Assembly: GCF_035046485.1 (NCBI RefSeq) | Contig: NC_085138.1 | Location: 41,885,464-41,949,463 of the forward strand | Direction of reading: 5' to 3' | Origin: Aedes albopictus | Lineage: Eukaryota; Arthropoda; Insecta; Diptera; Culicidae | Length of the DNA stretch: 64,000 bases | In this document: positions 20,395-31,983 of the stretch, piece by piece | How the letters are laid out: every line of letters begins with the position of its first letter | Numbering within the stretch: the stretch's first letter is position 1 | Notes under the pieces: generated by a model | Databases searched by the model: none | Told to the model about the DNA's origin: nothing | The model's input: the letters and a program-made list of their open reading frames with translations, nothing else | Made by a program: the position numbers and the translations under genes

Positions 20395-22945
20395 TGCACC
20401 GAGGAATTCCTCTCGGCATTTTCTCATTGCTTCCTACAGAGATACCAGCATGGATTCCTCCAGAAATTCCTTGAAGAGTCCCTTTAGGTATTTCCTCCAG
20501 TGCGGTGATTGTTCCAGTGCATTTTTCGACGATTTATCAGGAACTTCACCAATAATTCCGATAGGAATTTCACCAGAGATCTTTGAGGTATTTCTGCAGG
20601 TATTCTTTCAGAGATATCTTAAAGGATTTCTCCATATATTCCCTCGAGAATTCCGCTAGCAACTGATCCAATAGTTTTATCTGGCATTATTTGAAGAATT
20701 TCTGTAGAAAATTCTTTCAGAAATTCTTCTAGAAAATTTTACCAGAGATTATTCAAAAATATGTCTAGGGATTCCTTAAACATTTTCCACAGAAGAATAC
20801 TTTGGGAATCCATCCAAGCATTCCGTCAATAATTCGTTCAGAAACTACGGCAGGCATGGATACCTTAAGATGTTTCCAAAGAATATTTGCAGAAACTCCT
20901 TCAGGAATTAATCCAGGACTTTCACCAGGAATTGTTAGGGGATATCCTTACGAATTCCTCTTGGGATTGCATCCTGGATTCCTCCTGAGATTTCTTCAGG
21001 AAATTATTTAGGGATTCTTTAGGATTTCTTTAGGATTTCTTCAGAATCTGCTACAGGAATACCTCCAGGAAATAAATCACAAAATCGCAGAAAAAGTTCT
21101 TGTAGAAATCCTTAGTAGAGACTAAGGATTTCTACAAGAACTTTTTCTGCGATTTTTGTACTTCCTCCTGGGATTTCTTCAGAAACTCCTCTTGGGATTC
21201 CCTCAGGAATTCCTCCTGCAATTCTTCTAGGAATTCCACCGGAAAATTCTCAGGGGATTCCTGCAGAAATTTATCCAGTGATGTCTCCAGGTATTTCTCC
21301 AGGCATTCCTCTAAGATTTTATCCAAGAATTTCTTAAGGGACTACTCCAGGAATTTCTCCAAGAATTACCCCAGTTTTTTTTTCTACGAATTTCTCCAAG
21401 AATCCTTTCGAAAGCTTCTTTAAGTATTCCTACAGGATATCATCCAGGTATTCCTGCCGGGATTTCTCCAGATATTTCATGGATTTCTTCAGAAATTATT
21501 CCAGGAATTCCTTCAGGAATTTTTCTATAGATTCAACCAGCAATTTATCCAGGACTTTCTTCTCCTGAATTGGAGATTTTTCCTGCGATTCTTCCAAGGA
21601 CACCTGTAGGGATTCCTCTGGGAATTCCTCTAGGCATGCCTCCAGAAATTCTTCCAGAGATTTCACCAGGGGTTCTTCCAGTGATTCCTCCAGTGATTTC
21701 TCCAAGAGCAAATCCTCTTAGAATTTCTCCAGGAATTCTAGTATTTCTTCAAAAATTTCTCCAGAAATTCCTTCAGGAATTCATCAAGAATTTCTTCCAG
21801 GACTCTTTACAAAAATGTTTGCAGTAATTCATCCAGCAATTTTGAAAGGAATTTCCCAAAGCATTCCTCCAGTTATTTCTTCAGAAATTTCTCTAGGGTT
21901 TCCTCCAAGAATTCCTCTAAGAATATCACTTGGAATTCCTCCAGGATTATCTCCAGGGATTCCTCCAGGAATTCATCCAGGGTTTCCTCCAGGGTTTCTT
22001 AAGGAACTCCTCCAGAAATTCGTCCAAGAATTTCTCCAGGAATTCCTTTTGGAATTCTTCCAGGAATTCAAGAATATCTTCAGAAATTTCTTCAGATATT
22101 TTTCCAGGAATTCCTCCGAAAATTTGCACAGGCATTCATTCAAGAATTCTTCCAAATCACTTTAAGGAGTTGCTACAGTAATTCATCCAGGAATTTCAAA
22201 TTTTCTGGAATTCTTAATGAAATTCCTCCAAAGATTTCACCAGAAATTCCTCCAGTAATTGTTTCTGGAATTCCTCCATGAATTTTCCAACGATTCCTCC
22301 TGGAATTCCTTCAAAAATTCCTCCCCAGGATTTCTTCTGAAATTTCTCCAAATATTCCTCCAGGAGTTCCTCCAGGAATTCATCCAGGGATTTATGCAGT
22401 ACATCTTACAGGAATTGGTCCTGTAATTCATCCAAGAATTCCTCCAGGTATTCCTTCAGAAATTTCTCTAGAGATTCCTCCAAGAATTCCTCTAAGGATA
22501 TCTCCAGGAATTCCTCCAGGGTTTTCTCCAAGGATTCCTCCGGTAATTCAACCAAGGATGCTTCCAGGAACTCCTCCAGAAAGCCCAATTTTAATTTCTC
22601 CTGTAATTTCTTACGAGATATCTTCAGAAACACACGAAGGAATACCTTACAGAGCCTCTTGTAATACTTTTAGAAGAATTCTTGGAGAAAACTCCTTGAA
22701 GAAGTTCCAAGAGGAATCCATAGGGAAATTTCTAGAGGTATCCATAAGGGGAATGCTAGAAGAACTTCTGAGAAAATACATAAAGGAATACCCGAAGGAA
22801 TTCCCGAAAGTGTTTTTGTATAAATCATATGTCAATCTTTGAAAAATTTTTTGAAGGAATCTTCAAATTTCTGAAAAAATCCTGAAGAATTTTCTTTGGA
22901 GGAATACTTGGAGAAATCTCTGAAGCAATTTCTGGAGGAATTTAC
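20395..22945 (+). repeat. 12-bp satellite CCAGGAATTCCT, orientation flip near 22640
   Basis: This is one of the clearest stretches of the 12-bp unit. At 22430-22560, successive 12-mers read CCAAGAATTCCT, CCAGGTATTCCT, TCAGAAATTTCT and CTAGAGATTCCT. All frames are pseudo-open with 4-residue periodicity (PPGI, LEEF, QEFL, SRNS). After about 22640 the complementary form GGAATTCTTGGAG takes over. Confidence 0.85.
21081..21156. repeat. Perfect 36-bp inverted repeat, 4-nt spacer
   Basis: Arms 21081-21116 and 21121-21156 are exact reverse complements over 36 bp (AAAATCGCAGAAAAAG..CTTAGT), separated by AGAG. They are far better preserved than the degenerate array around them. Confidence 0.95.
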
Positions 22946-25260
22946 TGAAAGACCTCTGCTTCTCTATCTTCTCTGTTTTCTTTGTCTTCTCTGTCTCCTT
23001 TGTCTTGTTTGTCTTCACTGTCTACTCTGTCTTCTCTGTCCTCTATGTATTCTCTGTATTCTCTGTCTTCTCTGTCTACTTTGTCTACTTTGTCTACTTT
23101 GTCTACTTTGTCTTCTTTGACTAGTTTGTCTTCTCTGTCTTCTCTGTCTTCTCTGTCTTCTCTGTCTTCTCTGTCTTCTCTGTCTTCTCTGTCTTCTCTG
23201 TCTTCTCTGTCTTCTCTGTCTTCTCTGTCTTCTCTGTCTTCTCTGTCTTCTCTGTCTTCTCTGTCTTCTCTGTCTTCTCTGTCTTCTCTGTCTTCTCTGT
23301 CTTCTCTGTCTTCTCTGTCTTCTCTGTCTTCTCTGTCTTCTCTGTCTTCTCTGTCTTCTCTGTCTTCTCTGTCTTCTCTGTCTTCTCTGTCTTCTCTGTC
23401 TTCTCTGTCTTCTCTGTCTTCTCTGTCTTCTCTGTCTTCTCTGTCTTCTCTGTCTTCTCTGTCTTCTCTGTCTTCTCTGTCTTCTCTGTCTTCTCTGTCT
23501 TCTCTGTCTTCTCTGTCTTCTCTGTCTTCTCTGTCTTCTCTGTCTTCTCTGTCTTCTCTGTCTTCTCTGTCTTCTCTGTCTTCTCTGTCTTCTCTGTCTT
23601 CTCTGTCTTCTCTGTCTTCTCTGTCTTCTCTGTCTTCTCTGTCTTCTCTGTCTTCTCTGTCTTCTCTGTCTTCTCTGTCTTCTCTGTCTTCTCTGTCTTC
23701 TCTGTCTTCTCTGTCTTCTCTGTCTTCTCTGTCTTCTCTGTCTTCTCTGTCTTCTCTGTCTTCTCTGTCTTCTCTGTCTTCTCTGTCTTCTCTGTCTTCT
23801 CTGTCTTCTCTGTCTTCTCTGTCTTCTCTGTCTTCTCTGTCTTCTCTGTCTTCTCTGTCTTCTCTGTCTTCTCTGTCTTCTCTGTCTTCTCTGTCTTCTC
23901 TGTCTTCTCTGTCTTCTCTGTCTTCTCTGTCTTCTCTGTCTTCTCTGTCTTCTCTGTCTTCTCTGTCTTCTCTGTCTTCTCTGTCTTCTCTGTCTTCTCT
24001 GTCTTCTCTGTCTTCTCTGTCTTCTCTGTCTTCTCTGTCTTCTCTGTCTTCTCTGTCTTCTCTGTCTTCTCTGTCTTCTCTGTCTTCTCTGTCTTCTCTG
24101 TCTTCTCTGTCTTCTCTGTCTTCTCTGTCTTCTCTGTCTTCTCTGTCTTCTCTGTCTTCTCTGTCTTCTCTGTCTTCTCTGTCTTCTCTGTCTTCTCTGT
24201 CTTCTCTGTCTTCTCTGTCTTCTCTGTCTTCTCTGTCTTCTCTGTCTTCTCTGTCTTCTCTGTCTTCTCTGTCTTCTCTGTCTTCTCTGTCTTCTCTGTC
24301 TTCTCTGTCTTCTCTGTCTTCTCTGTCTTCTCTGTCTTCTCTGTCTTCTCTGTCTTCTCTGTCTTCTCTGTCTTCTCTGTCTTCTCTGTCTTCTCTGTCT
24401 TCTCTGTCTTCTCTGTCTTCTCTGTCTTCTCTGTCTTCTCTGTCTTCTCTGTCTTCTCTGTCTTCTCTGTCTTCTCTGTCTTCTCTGTCTTCTCTGTCTT
24501 CTCTGTCTTCTCTGTCTTCTCTGTCTTCTCTGTCTTCTCTGTCTTCTCTGTCTTCTCTGTCTTCTCTGTCTTCTCTGTCTTCTCTGTCTTCTCTGTCTTC
24601 TCTGTCTTCTCTGTCTTCTCTGTCTTCTCTGTCTTCTCTGTCTTCTCTGTCTTCTCTGTCTTCTCTGTCTTCTCTGTCTTCTCTGTCTTCTCTGTCTTCT
24701 CTGTCTTCTCTGTCTTCTCTGTCTTCTCTGTCTTCTCTGTCTTCTCTGTCTTCTCTGTCTTCTCTGTCTTCTCTGTCTTCTCTGTCTTCTCTGTCTTCTC
24801 TGTCTTCTCTGTCTTCTCTGTCTTCTCTGTCTTCTCTGTCTTCTCTGTCTTCTCTGTCTTCTCTGTCTTCTCTGTCTTCTCTGTCTTCTCTGTCTTCTCT
24901 GTCTTCTCTGTCTTCTCTGTCTTCTCTGTCTTCTCTGTCTTCTCTGTCTTCTCTGTCTTCTCTGTCTTCTCTGTCTTCTCTGTCTTCTCTGTCTTCTCTG
25001 TCTTCTCTGTCTTCTCTACCTTCTCTGTCTTTAAAGTCTTTTCTGTCTTTTCTGTCTATTCTGTCCTCTCTACCGTCTCTGTCTTAACTGTCTTCTCTGT
25101 CTTCTCTGTCTTTCCTGTTTGTTCTGTCTTCTCTGTTTTCTCGTGTCATTTCTGACTTATTTATCTGCTGTTTCCTCTGTCCTTTTAGTCTTCTCTGTCT
25201 TTTCTGACGTTGCCGTCTTCTTTGTCTACTGTTTCCTCTGTCTTCTCTGTCTGCTCGGTT
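22946..25260 (+). repeat. 9-bp minisatellite TCTTCTCTG with degenerate edges
   Basis: The core 23128-25017 is 1,890 bp, exactly 210 perfect 9-bp units. Degenerate TCTACTTTG and TCTTCTTTG units precede it, and broken units follow to about 25260. One frame reads 701 codons of SSL repeats, but all other frames are also open. There is no start context, splice context or flanking coding sequence, so it is not a gene. Confidence 0.95.
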
Positions 25261-27290
25261 TTCTGTAGAGGAATAATAAAAAGACTTCTAGGAGCTAGAG
25301 GAAATCATAAACTTCTTAGGGTAATTCTAGAGCCAGAAGGAATCCCTGCAGGATTTTTCAAAGGAATTCCTTAACGATTTTGAGCAAAAATCTCCAGAAA
25401 TGAGGATGTCTAAGGGTATTCTAAGAAAAGCAATCCATGGAAGAGTTTTCTTTTTTTTTCTGAAATGAATCTCAAGTAATTCATCGTTTGGAGAGAAATT
25501 TCCAAACGAATCTTGAGAAGATTTCCAGCAATAATGTGCTGGAAAAATTTCTGAAAATTTCCAATAAGATTTTCTAATGAAATCCTTCAAGAAATTTGAA
25601 GAGAAACCTGTTGATGAGTTTCTAAAGGAACCCCTGGAAGGATTTCTACATAAATTCTAAGATGAATTTCTGAACCAATCCGTTCGATTTTTTTAAGGGA
25701 TTTGCTCCAAAATTTCTAGAGAAATCTCTTAACAATTTTCTAAAGAAATCCCATATAAAATTTCTGAAGAAAAGCCATGCGGAAATTCTAAAGCAGTCCA
25801 TGGAAAATAAATTGTAAACTGGAGGATATTTTGAAAAAATCCGTGAAAGTATTTCTGGATGAATTTCCGGATAAATTCGTGCAAAACTTTAGAAGAAATT
25901 CCTGCAAGAATTACTTAAAACATATTTGAAAGATATACTGAAAAAAATCCGCAGAAGAATTTCCGAATGAACCTGTGGAAACTTTTCTTACGGAATCTCT
26001 GGAGAATAATCTGAATGAATATCTGGAGATACTTCCAAGGTAATCTCAGTAACATAAATCTCTATGAATTCCTCAAACAGTTTTGGATTGATAAACTTGA
26101 GTAATCACCGTGCAATATCTAATAATTGGGTTGCATTGGCTTTTCTCGGTGACAGGTCAGCTGTCACCGAGAAAAGCCAATGCAACCCAATTATTAGTTT
26201 TGGATTGAATTCGTTAAGAAATTCATTCAGGAATTTCTTAAACCTCCTAAGTTGCTCGGATTTCCGCATCACGGTGGCAAAGTGTACGTTCAGCGTGCCT
26301 GTCTGGGTCATATAGACCCCTACATCCAACTGAAATCATAAAAATCTCAATGAAACGTCTAAAGAATTTCCACATGAAATTTTCCCAATCTGCTCACGGA
26401 AGATTCTTCAAAAGAAATTCCGAAAGTTTCTGAAATCATTTCAAAAAGAGCTTACGAATGATTTTCTGGAAGAATTTCTGAAACCCCCAAAATAATTTCT
26501 GAAGTTTTTTCTCTGAAAATGTGAAAAACTTCTGACGCAATCTGTGGAAAGTTCCCACAAACATCTTCTTGAAATTTTGTATGAATCCTTGAACGATTTT
26601 TTTGGAAGTATCCGTGAAGGAATTTCTGGTGCAATGCTAAAAGAGATTTCCAAAGGTTTTTTTTTTTTCAAAAAAAAATCGGGAAAACTCCCAGACGAGA
26701 TTTTCTGGCAATTTGCGAAAAAAAATCTGAAGTAATCCCAGTAAGAATTTCTCTCCGAGTCCCTAAAAGAGTTTTGGTTGAAATTTGTTGAGAAATATCT
26801 ATAGCAATGCATTCAAGATTTCCATATTAAAATCACTTTTAAACATTCCAGAGAAATGCCACATGAAACTTCCCAAAGTAGGCCACGGAAGATTATTCCA
26901 AAAAGAGTTTTTGAAGTCTAAAGATTTCAAAAAGAATTTCCAAATGATTTTTTGAAAGCATTTTTTGTTTTTGGAAAAACATCACAGAAACTAAGAAATT
27001 TCTGAATAAGTACATTGAACCTCTGAAGCCAAGTTTCCTAAACTAATCTTTGGGAAATTTTTGGAGGAATCTCTGGTGGAAATTCTGAATGAATCCTTGA
27101 TTCATTTCTCGGAAAAATCCGTAAAAGAATTTCTGACTTCTGAAGAGCTTCTTAAAATTCCCGGACGAGATTTTCTATGTACTTTCTAAGAACTTTCTAA
27201 AGTAATCCCAGTGAGCGTTTCTCTATGAATCCCTCAAAGAGTTTTGGTTGGAATTGGTTAAGAAATTTGTGCAGTAGTATTCAATGTAGC
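25261..27290 (-). repeat. Degenerate 12-bp satellite (GGAATTTCTGGA orientation)
   Basis: Units such as GGAATTTCTGAAG, GAATCCTTGAACG and GAAATTTCTGAATG recur. No coding sequence. 26700-26830 and 27170-27280 resemble each other (AGTAATCCCAGTAAG, CCCTAAAAGAGTTTTGGTTG), indicating a local duplication of about 470 bp. Confidence 0.65.
26119..26197. repeat. Near-perfect 36-bp inverted repeat, 7-nt spacer
   Basis: CTAATAATTGGGTTGCATTGG..GGTGACA (about 26119-26155) and its reverse complement (about 26162-26197) match throughout. The unit sits in degenerate array sequence and has no coding content. Both sides carry GTTTTGGATTGA (about 26080 and 26198). Confidence 0.92.
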
Positions 27291-27294
27291 GGTC

Positions 27295-29193
27295 AGGAGA
27301 ATTTGTATATATTTTTGTAAGATAAGTCTGTAAATATTTGAAATAAGATAGATTGTAAGGAAATACGATCTATCTCTAATTATTTGAATTTGTACATACC
27401 CCTTAGCTTAGGCAAATGAAAAGGCATCCATTAACAAACGCTTTCCGAGGTCGAGGCCATTTGTTTTCTGGATAAGGTGGGAAAGGGAAAGCAGCACGAC
27501 TATCGGTCAAGTTATCCGCATAGCGGTGTAGTCACGATGTAACACGAAGGGTTTCGGGAAATGACGTACTTCCGGGTACGTCCGAGATCATTCACTTTCC
27601 CTTATCTGAGGCTTCAAAGACTCGATCATTTCGTCCGTGATCGTCCAAAGAATTGGAAGTGTCCGCGTTTGTGCTTAGTTTTCTTATGCCAAAAGTAGGT
27701 TTGTTTAAAGTGATGTTCGATATAGCTAAATAATTAAATAATTGTTCGTTCTACAGTAGGCTATAAGGTGTGCGTAGAGAATTGTGTGCGATTGATAGTT
27801 CATTAGTTAACTAAATACCGAGGTAAGAATCTGTGCTCTGAATGTGCTCTTGTGCCAGTGCTTATGTTTCGTATCCCGCCAGTTTCTCTTCAATCCGCAG
27901 TTCGCCGCGCCCAAGCGCGACCGCTTCCTCCCCAACGGACGAGAAGTACCCGGCAACCGCCATACAGCCGGAAGCGGACGGATCCGCCACCATATCGGTC
28001 CGAGAAGGCCCGGGGACCTTCAAGTGGACGAGGTCCACAAGCTGGTTCGTCAACAAACCAGCCGGGCAGCATCAATTGCCAGAAACCGCCATTGCATAGG
28101 GCACGCCAACTGCCATTGCGATCACGCGGTGACGAGCCGATCAACGACCAACGACCGCCATCAATCAGCCAAGCCGCCGGTGAGTCAACGACCCGGCCTG
28201 CAGGTCATCGACTGCGAAGGTTCGTAAGCGGAACAGATCGGTGAGTCAACCTTTCCTTTTTTTTCGAGAAGTGCGGCGTCCGCTGAGGGCGCCGCGGAGG
28301 ACCTTTTTTGCCAGTCAAAAGACTGAGTATGAAGTGCTGAAAAGCCAACAAAACGTTTTCGGAGATCGGAATTCTTTCCGACAACATCTTGGGGGACCAA
28401 CGTCTTGGCCCCGTGAAAATGCGTGCGTGAGCCCGTTTTCGCCACCACTGCAGGAAAGCTTCGTCACCAGGAGCGCAGACGAATACGTTGCCGAGCTTCC
28501 AATGAAAGTGACGTCACGAACATAGAGCACTGAGCACAGATAGGAGATAGAGAGTGGCTAAGGGAACGCACACATGCTAGGAGAAAGAAGGGAGTAGAAC
28601 GAACACAATACATACAAGAAATTTGAATTTGATGATGTGAGCCAATAAACATGTATTCTAGGAAATAAGTCACTATATGTACTCGCAAAAGTCAATATAT
28701 TCCGTAGTCGTCCCATTAGTACCGTGAATAAATGTTATTATGAGTTTTCCTTCCTAGCAATTTGATTGTTTAAATGTGTTGAACATCACTGCGCGTTCCT
28801 CTGTAGTTTCGTGTCCCATCCGCCATGTCGAGTTTGATTGGGTTATTTTATGAGTGTCTTCCAGCTCAGTGAGGGATCTGGTGGCGAGACGAGAGAGTCT
28901 GCCCGTGATGAGAACTTCTCTTGAGTGAGATCGTAGGGGTTCAGGTGAGATCTCTCACCGCTTCTCTGAGTGTCGTCGTGATTGTGCTGTTATGTTGTGG
29001 TAATAGGGATTTCCCGTTTGGCCGTTTTAGATCGTAGCCAGCTGGATCGATCCATAAATCCTTTTCAGGAAATTAAATGGACTCGCCCTTTGGGAGTCTC
29101 ATCCGGGCAATTTAAAATTGGGCTCGTGGTCTCCTTTCGAGGAGTGGCGCATAAGCCACGTGTTTTATGCTGGATCGCCCAGCAGCGGCTACA
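27295..29193 (+). mobile_element. Candidate LTR-type or other insertion, GC-richer island
   Basis: The segment starts TGTAGCGG and ends CAGCGGCTACA, and it interrupts the 12-bp array on both sides. It contains a GC-rich core (27840-28300), two identical GGTGAGTCAAC donor-like motifs (28179 and 28240), AATAAA-like sites near 28646 and 28728, and overlapping short frames without homology. TG..CA ends suggest an LTR-derived insertion, but no duplication of target or of LTRs was found. It could instead be a host 5' exon or leader. Confidence 0.35.
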
Positions 29194-29199
29194 ATTTCC

Positions 29200-30337
29200 T
29201 AATAAATTCTGTATGGAACTTCTACAGAAATCCCACATGAAACTTCACGAAGCAGCCCACGGAAGATTCTTCAGAAGAATTTCCAAAAAGTGTTTTCGAA
29301 TTAACCCTAAAAGGGATACCTTCATGGCCTCAGTTTCGTCAACTCGCTGAGTGTGTTCCATCAAAAACGAGCTCTGAAAGGCGCCTGGGGTCCAATGGAC
29401 CCCAGGTATCCCTTTTAGGGTTAAAATAATTTCAAAAGACTACCCCAAACGCATGTTTAGAAGATTTTTTTGAAACGCTGAGAAGAGTTTCTGAAGGATT
29501 TGCTAAAGAAAAATTTTAGAAAATTTCTAAACATTGAGGAATTTCTAAATATTGAGGAACTTCTGAAGCAATCTATGCAAAGTTTTCCAAAAAAAAATCT
29601 TTGAGAAATTTTTGGAATCCCTGGTGAAAATTCTCAATGAATCCTTGTAAGAGTTTTTTGAAAGGAATTTCTGGTGCAATAAAAAAATAGTCGAAAGAAT
29701 TTTGGAAAATTTTCTGAAAATCTCCCGCTTGAGTTTTTTTTTTAGTTACACTACCATAACAAGACAGGCCATACTCAGCCAGTATACTGCTGGGGAAATT
29801 GACCACCGAACAACATTATTTAAGTAATTTCTGACATAAGCTCCGAAGGAATCCCTGAATGAATTCCTGGAAGAATAGTTGTGCAAGATGCTTAAGAAAT
29901 CTTCTCATTTTTTTAAATAAAAAATTGATAAGATTCTAGAAGAACTGTGGAAGTAATTTCAAGGCAAAATCTCTTGAGAAATTTCTGTTGGGACCCTGGA
30001 GAATGCTGTTGAGGAATTTCTGAAGGAAATAAAATAGAAATTTCTAAGAGATCCCTGGAGGATTTTCTGAAGAAATACTTGGAAGAATCACAAAAGAAAT
30101 TTATGTTACAAAATACAGGTATACATGAAAGAAATTCTTGTAAACTTTTGCGATAAACACCAACGAAAAGATTCTGGAGTAGTTTCTGCAGAAATATCTG
30201 AGATAATATTTGGAGAAATTCCTGAAATATTTCTGAAAAAAATCCTGAAGAAAGGTCTGAATGTATTCCGAGTAATCGCTGCAGGAATACCTGGATGGCT
30301 GAGAGAATCACTGAATGATTACTATTATTGATTTATT
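29200..30337 (-). repeat. Degenerate 12-bp satellite
   Basis: AAATTTCTGAAGGAATCCC-type units extend on both sides of the MITE at 29301-29424. They end where the transposon arm at 30342 starts. Confidence 0.6.
29301..29424. mobile_element. piggyBac-type MITE with TTAA duplication
   Basis: The element is TTAA, then CCCTAAAAGGGATACC, then about 80 bp, then GGTATCCCTTTTAGGG, then TTAA. TTAA duplication with CCC..GGG ends is the piggyBac signature. The interior includes a GGGGTCC-AAT-GGACCCC palindrome. Non-coding. Confidence 0.82.
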
Positions 30338-31167
30338 TGACGAATTTCGCACCAACTCGTCTTCGGGTTTGGCAGCACCCTCTCAGAATCGAATGAAATT
30401 TTGTAGGTTTCAAGACTTTACCTTTTCAAGCAACTTTGCGTATTTTGTTTTTTCAAAATTAACCTAGACTAACATTTTAAAAGAGTCAAAGTTCTTTAAC
30501 CGTTTTTTTTTTCACAAAAAATAACTCGAATATGATAAGATGTACAAAAAAGTGATGTATGGGTGACATTTAGAGAATTGTCCAAGCTTTCATGAAAAAA
30601 TATTTTAAAAATTCTAAATACAATTTTACATGCTAAAAAATATATTTTTAAAATTAAAAGTCAATTTACAGAAAATGCCCACTTTTTTATGTTTTGAAAT
30701 TTTTTTCCAAGAAAGTCAATATTGTTGCCTAACTTTCCTCCATACATCACAAGATGGGCACTTTTAAGGAAAAAAAGTTTTTCTAACAAAAATTTTTTCA
30801 TGTTAGTTTTTTTAGCGTGTTGCGCATTAGCCGTTTTTTTTCACAAAAAATATAACTCGAATATGATAAGTTGTACAAAAAAGTGATGTATGGGGGACTT
30901 TTGGGGAATTGTCCAAGCTTTCAAGAAAACATATTTAAAAAATATAAAAAAAATGTTTTACACGCTAAAAAATATCTTTTCAAAATTAAAAGTCAATTTA
31001 CAGAAAAAGCCCACTTTTTTATGTTTTGATTTTTTTTCACAAGAAAGACAATATTGTTGCCTAACTTTCCTCCATACATCACAAGTGCCCATCTTTTAAG
31101 GAAAAAAAAATTTCTAAAAAAAACTTTTTCATTTTATTTTTTTGCGTGTTGTGCATTAACTCGTACA
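30338..31167. repeat. Left terminal inverted repeat of the DNA transposon
   Basis: It is reverse-complementary, with divergence, to 36108-36605. It contains two tandem copies of a segment of about 335 bp that is single in the right arm. Both copies end at GCGTGTTG(C/T)GCATTA. Confidence 0.8.
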
Positions 31168-31437
31168 GTAATGTATCCAGAATCCTAATGACAATCCATT
31201 AAAACTTAATGGGCTCAACTACTTTTTTAATATCTTAACGTGCTTGACATTGAAAACGTGCTTGATATTGGAATGGGCTCAAGACAAATTTGCTTTTAGG
31301 GTTTTATATCAATGAAAACGCTTGTGTATTGATGAAATATGTACATATGTATATGTGTATTCAATTATTTTCTTTTCTACAATATATACATCCTTCTTTT
31401 ATACATTCTATTGTAACGTTTTTTGAATATTAGATCT
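31168..31437. other. Interior of DNA transposon between left arm and gene end
   Basis: AT-rich, with TGGGCTCAA and TGCTTGA(C/T)ATTG phrases repeated. It is the 3' region of the transposase-like gene. No signal beyond possible AATAAA-poor termini. Confidence 0.4.
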
Positions 31438-31943
31438 TTAGTCTATCTGAAACAAAGTAAACTTTTTTGAATTATCTTTTGAATTCGAAAACTTCTTCGC
31501 TTCAATTTGATTTTCAGAAATTGGCACAAATGAATGAAATTTTTGTGTACCAGGTATTGTTTTTACGTGACTGTATGTGTATAGTTCTTCAAGTTCATCC
31601 GTCATTTTTGCATATTGTTCATTTGAAATAAAGCAGAAATTCAATTTTGTTATATGTATATCTGACTGTTTAACTGCCCAGTCATACAGTTCTCGAGGAG
31701 TTGTGATTGTGTTTCCATAATCTCGAGCAAGACTTGCTCGTTTTGCCATTCGCTTGAGAGTACCTCCAACAGCGTCAAATGGACCTTTGACATGTGAAGT
31801 TGCGAAGAAGTGCCATTCTGCTTCCAATCCATAATTGGACCGAAAACTGCACAAACTGGCAAATTTTTTTTTGTTCTTATGATTCTTATAATGAGCTGCT
31901 GCTCCATCTGACATGAAAGTAATTTTTGAGAAATCAATCCATT
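31438..31943 (-). pseudogene. Transposase-like gene, downstream part (cut by retroelement)
   Basis: This continues the gene at 35456-35969 in the same frame across the 12-bp target duplication. Just inside it reads WIDFSKITFMSDGAAAHYKNHKN, then CSFRSNYGLEAEWHFFATSHVKGPFDAVGGTLKRMA. The block SDGAAAHYKN..WHFFATSH.KGP.D..GGTLKR looks like a conserved enzyme core; I associate similar text with uncharacterised insect transposon proteins but cannot name the family. It stops at 31438. Combined length is about 335 residues, short for a full transposase, so the host copy may have been a deletion derivative. Confidence 0.55.
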
Positions 31944-31983
31944 CACTTTACTATTTCTTTAGAGCTTTTAGTAGAACTTGTTA

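Noticed and set aside
21496..22165. Leucine/glutamate-rich coiled-coil-like small proteins
   Set aside because: The 4-residue periodicity is imposed by the 12-bp satellite and appears on both strands.
22982..25087. 701-aa SSL-repeat protein
   Set aside because: 9-bp minisatellite open in all frames; no unique domain, splice or promoter context.
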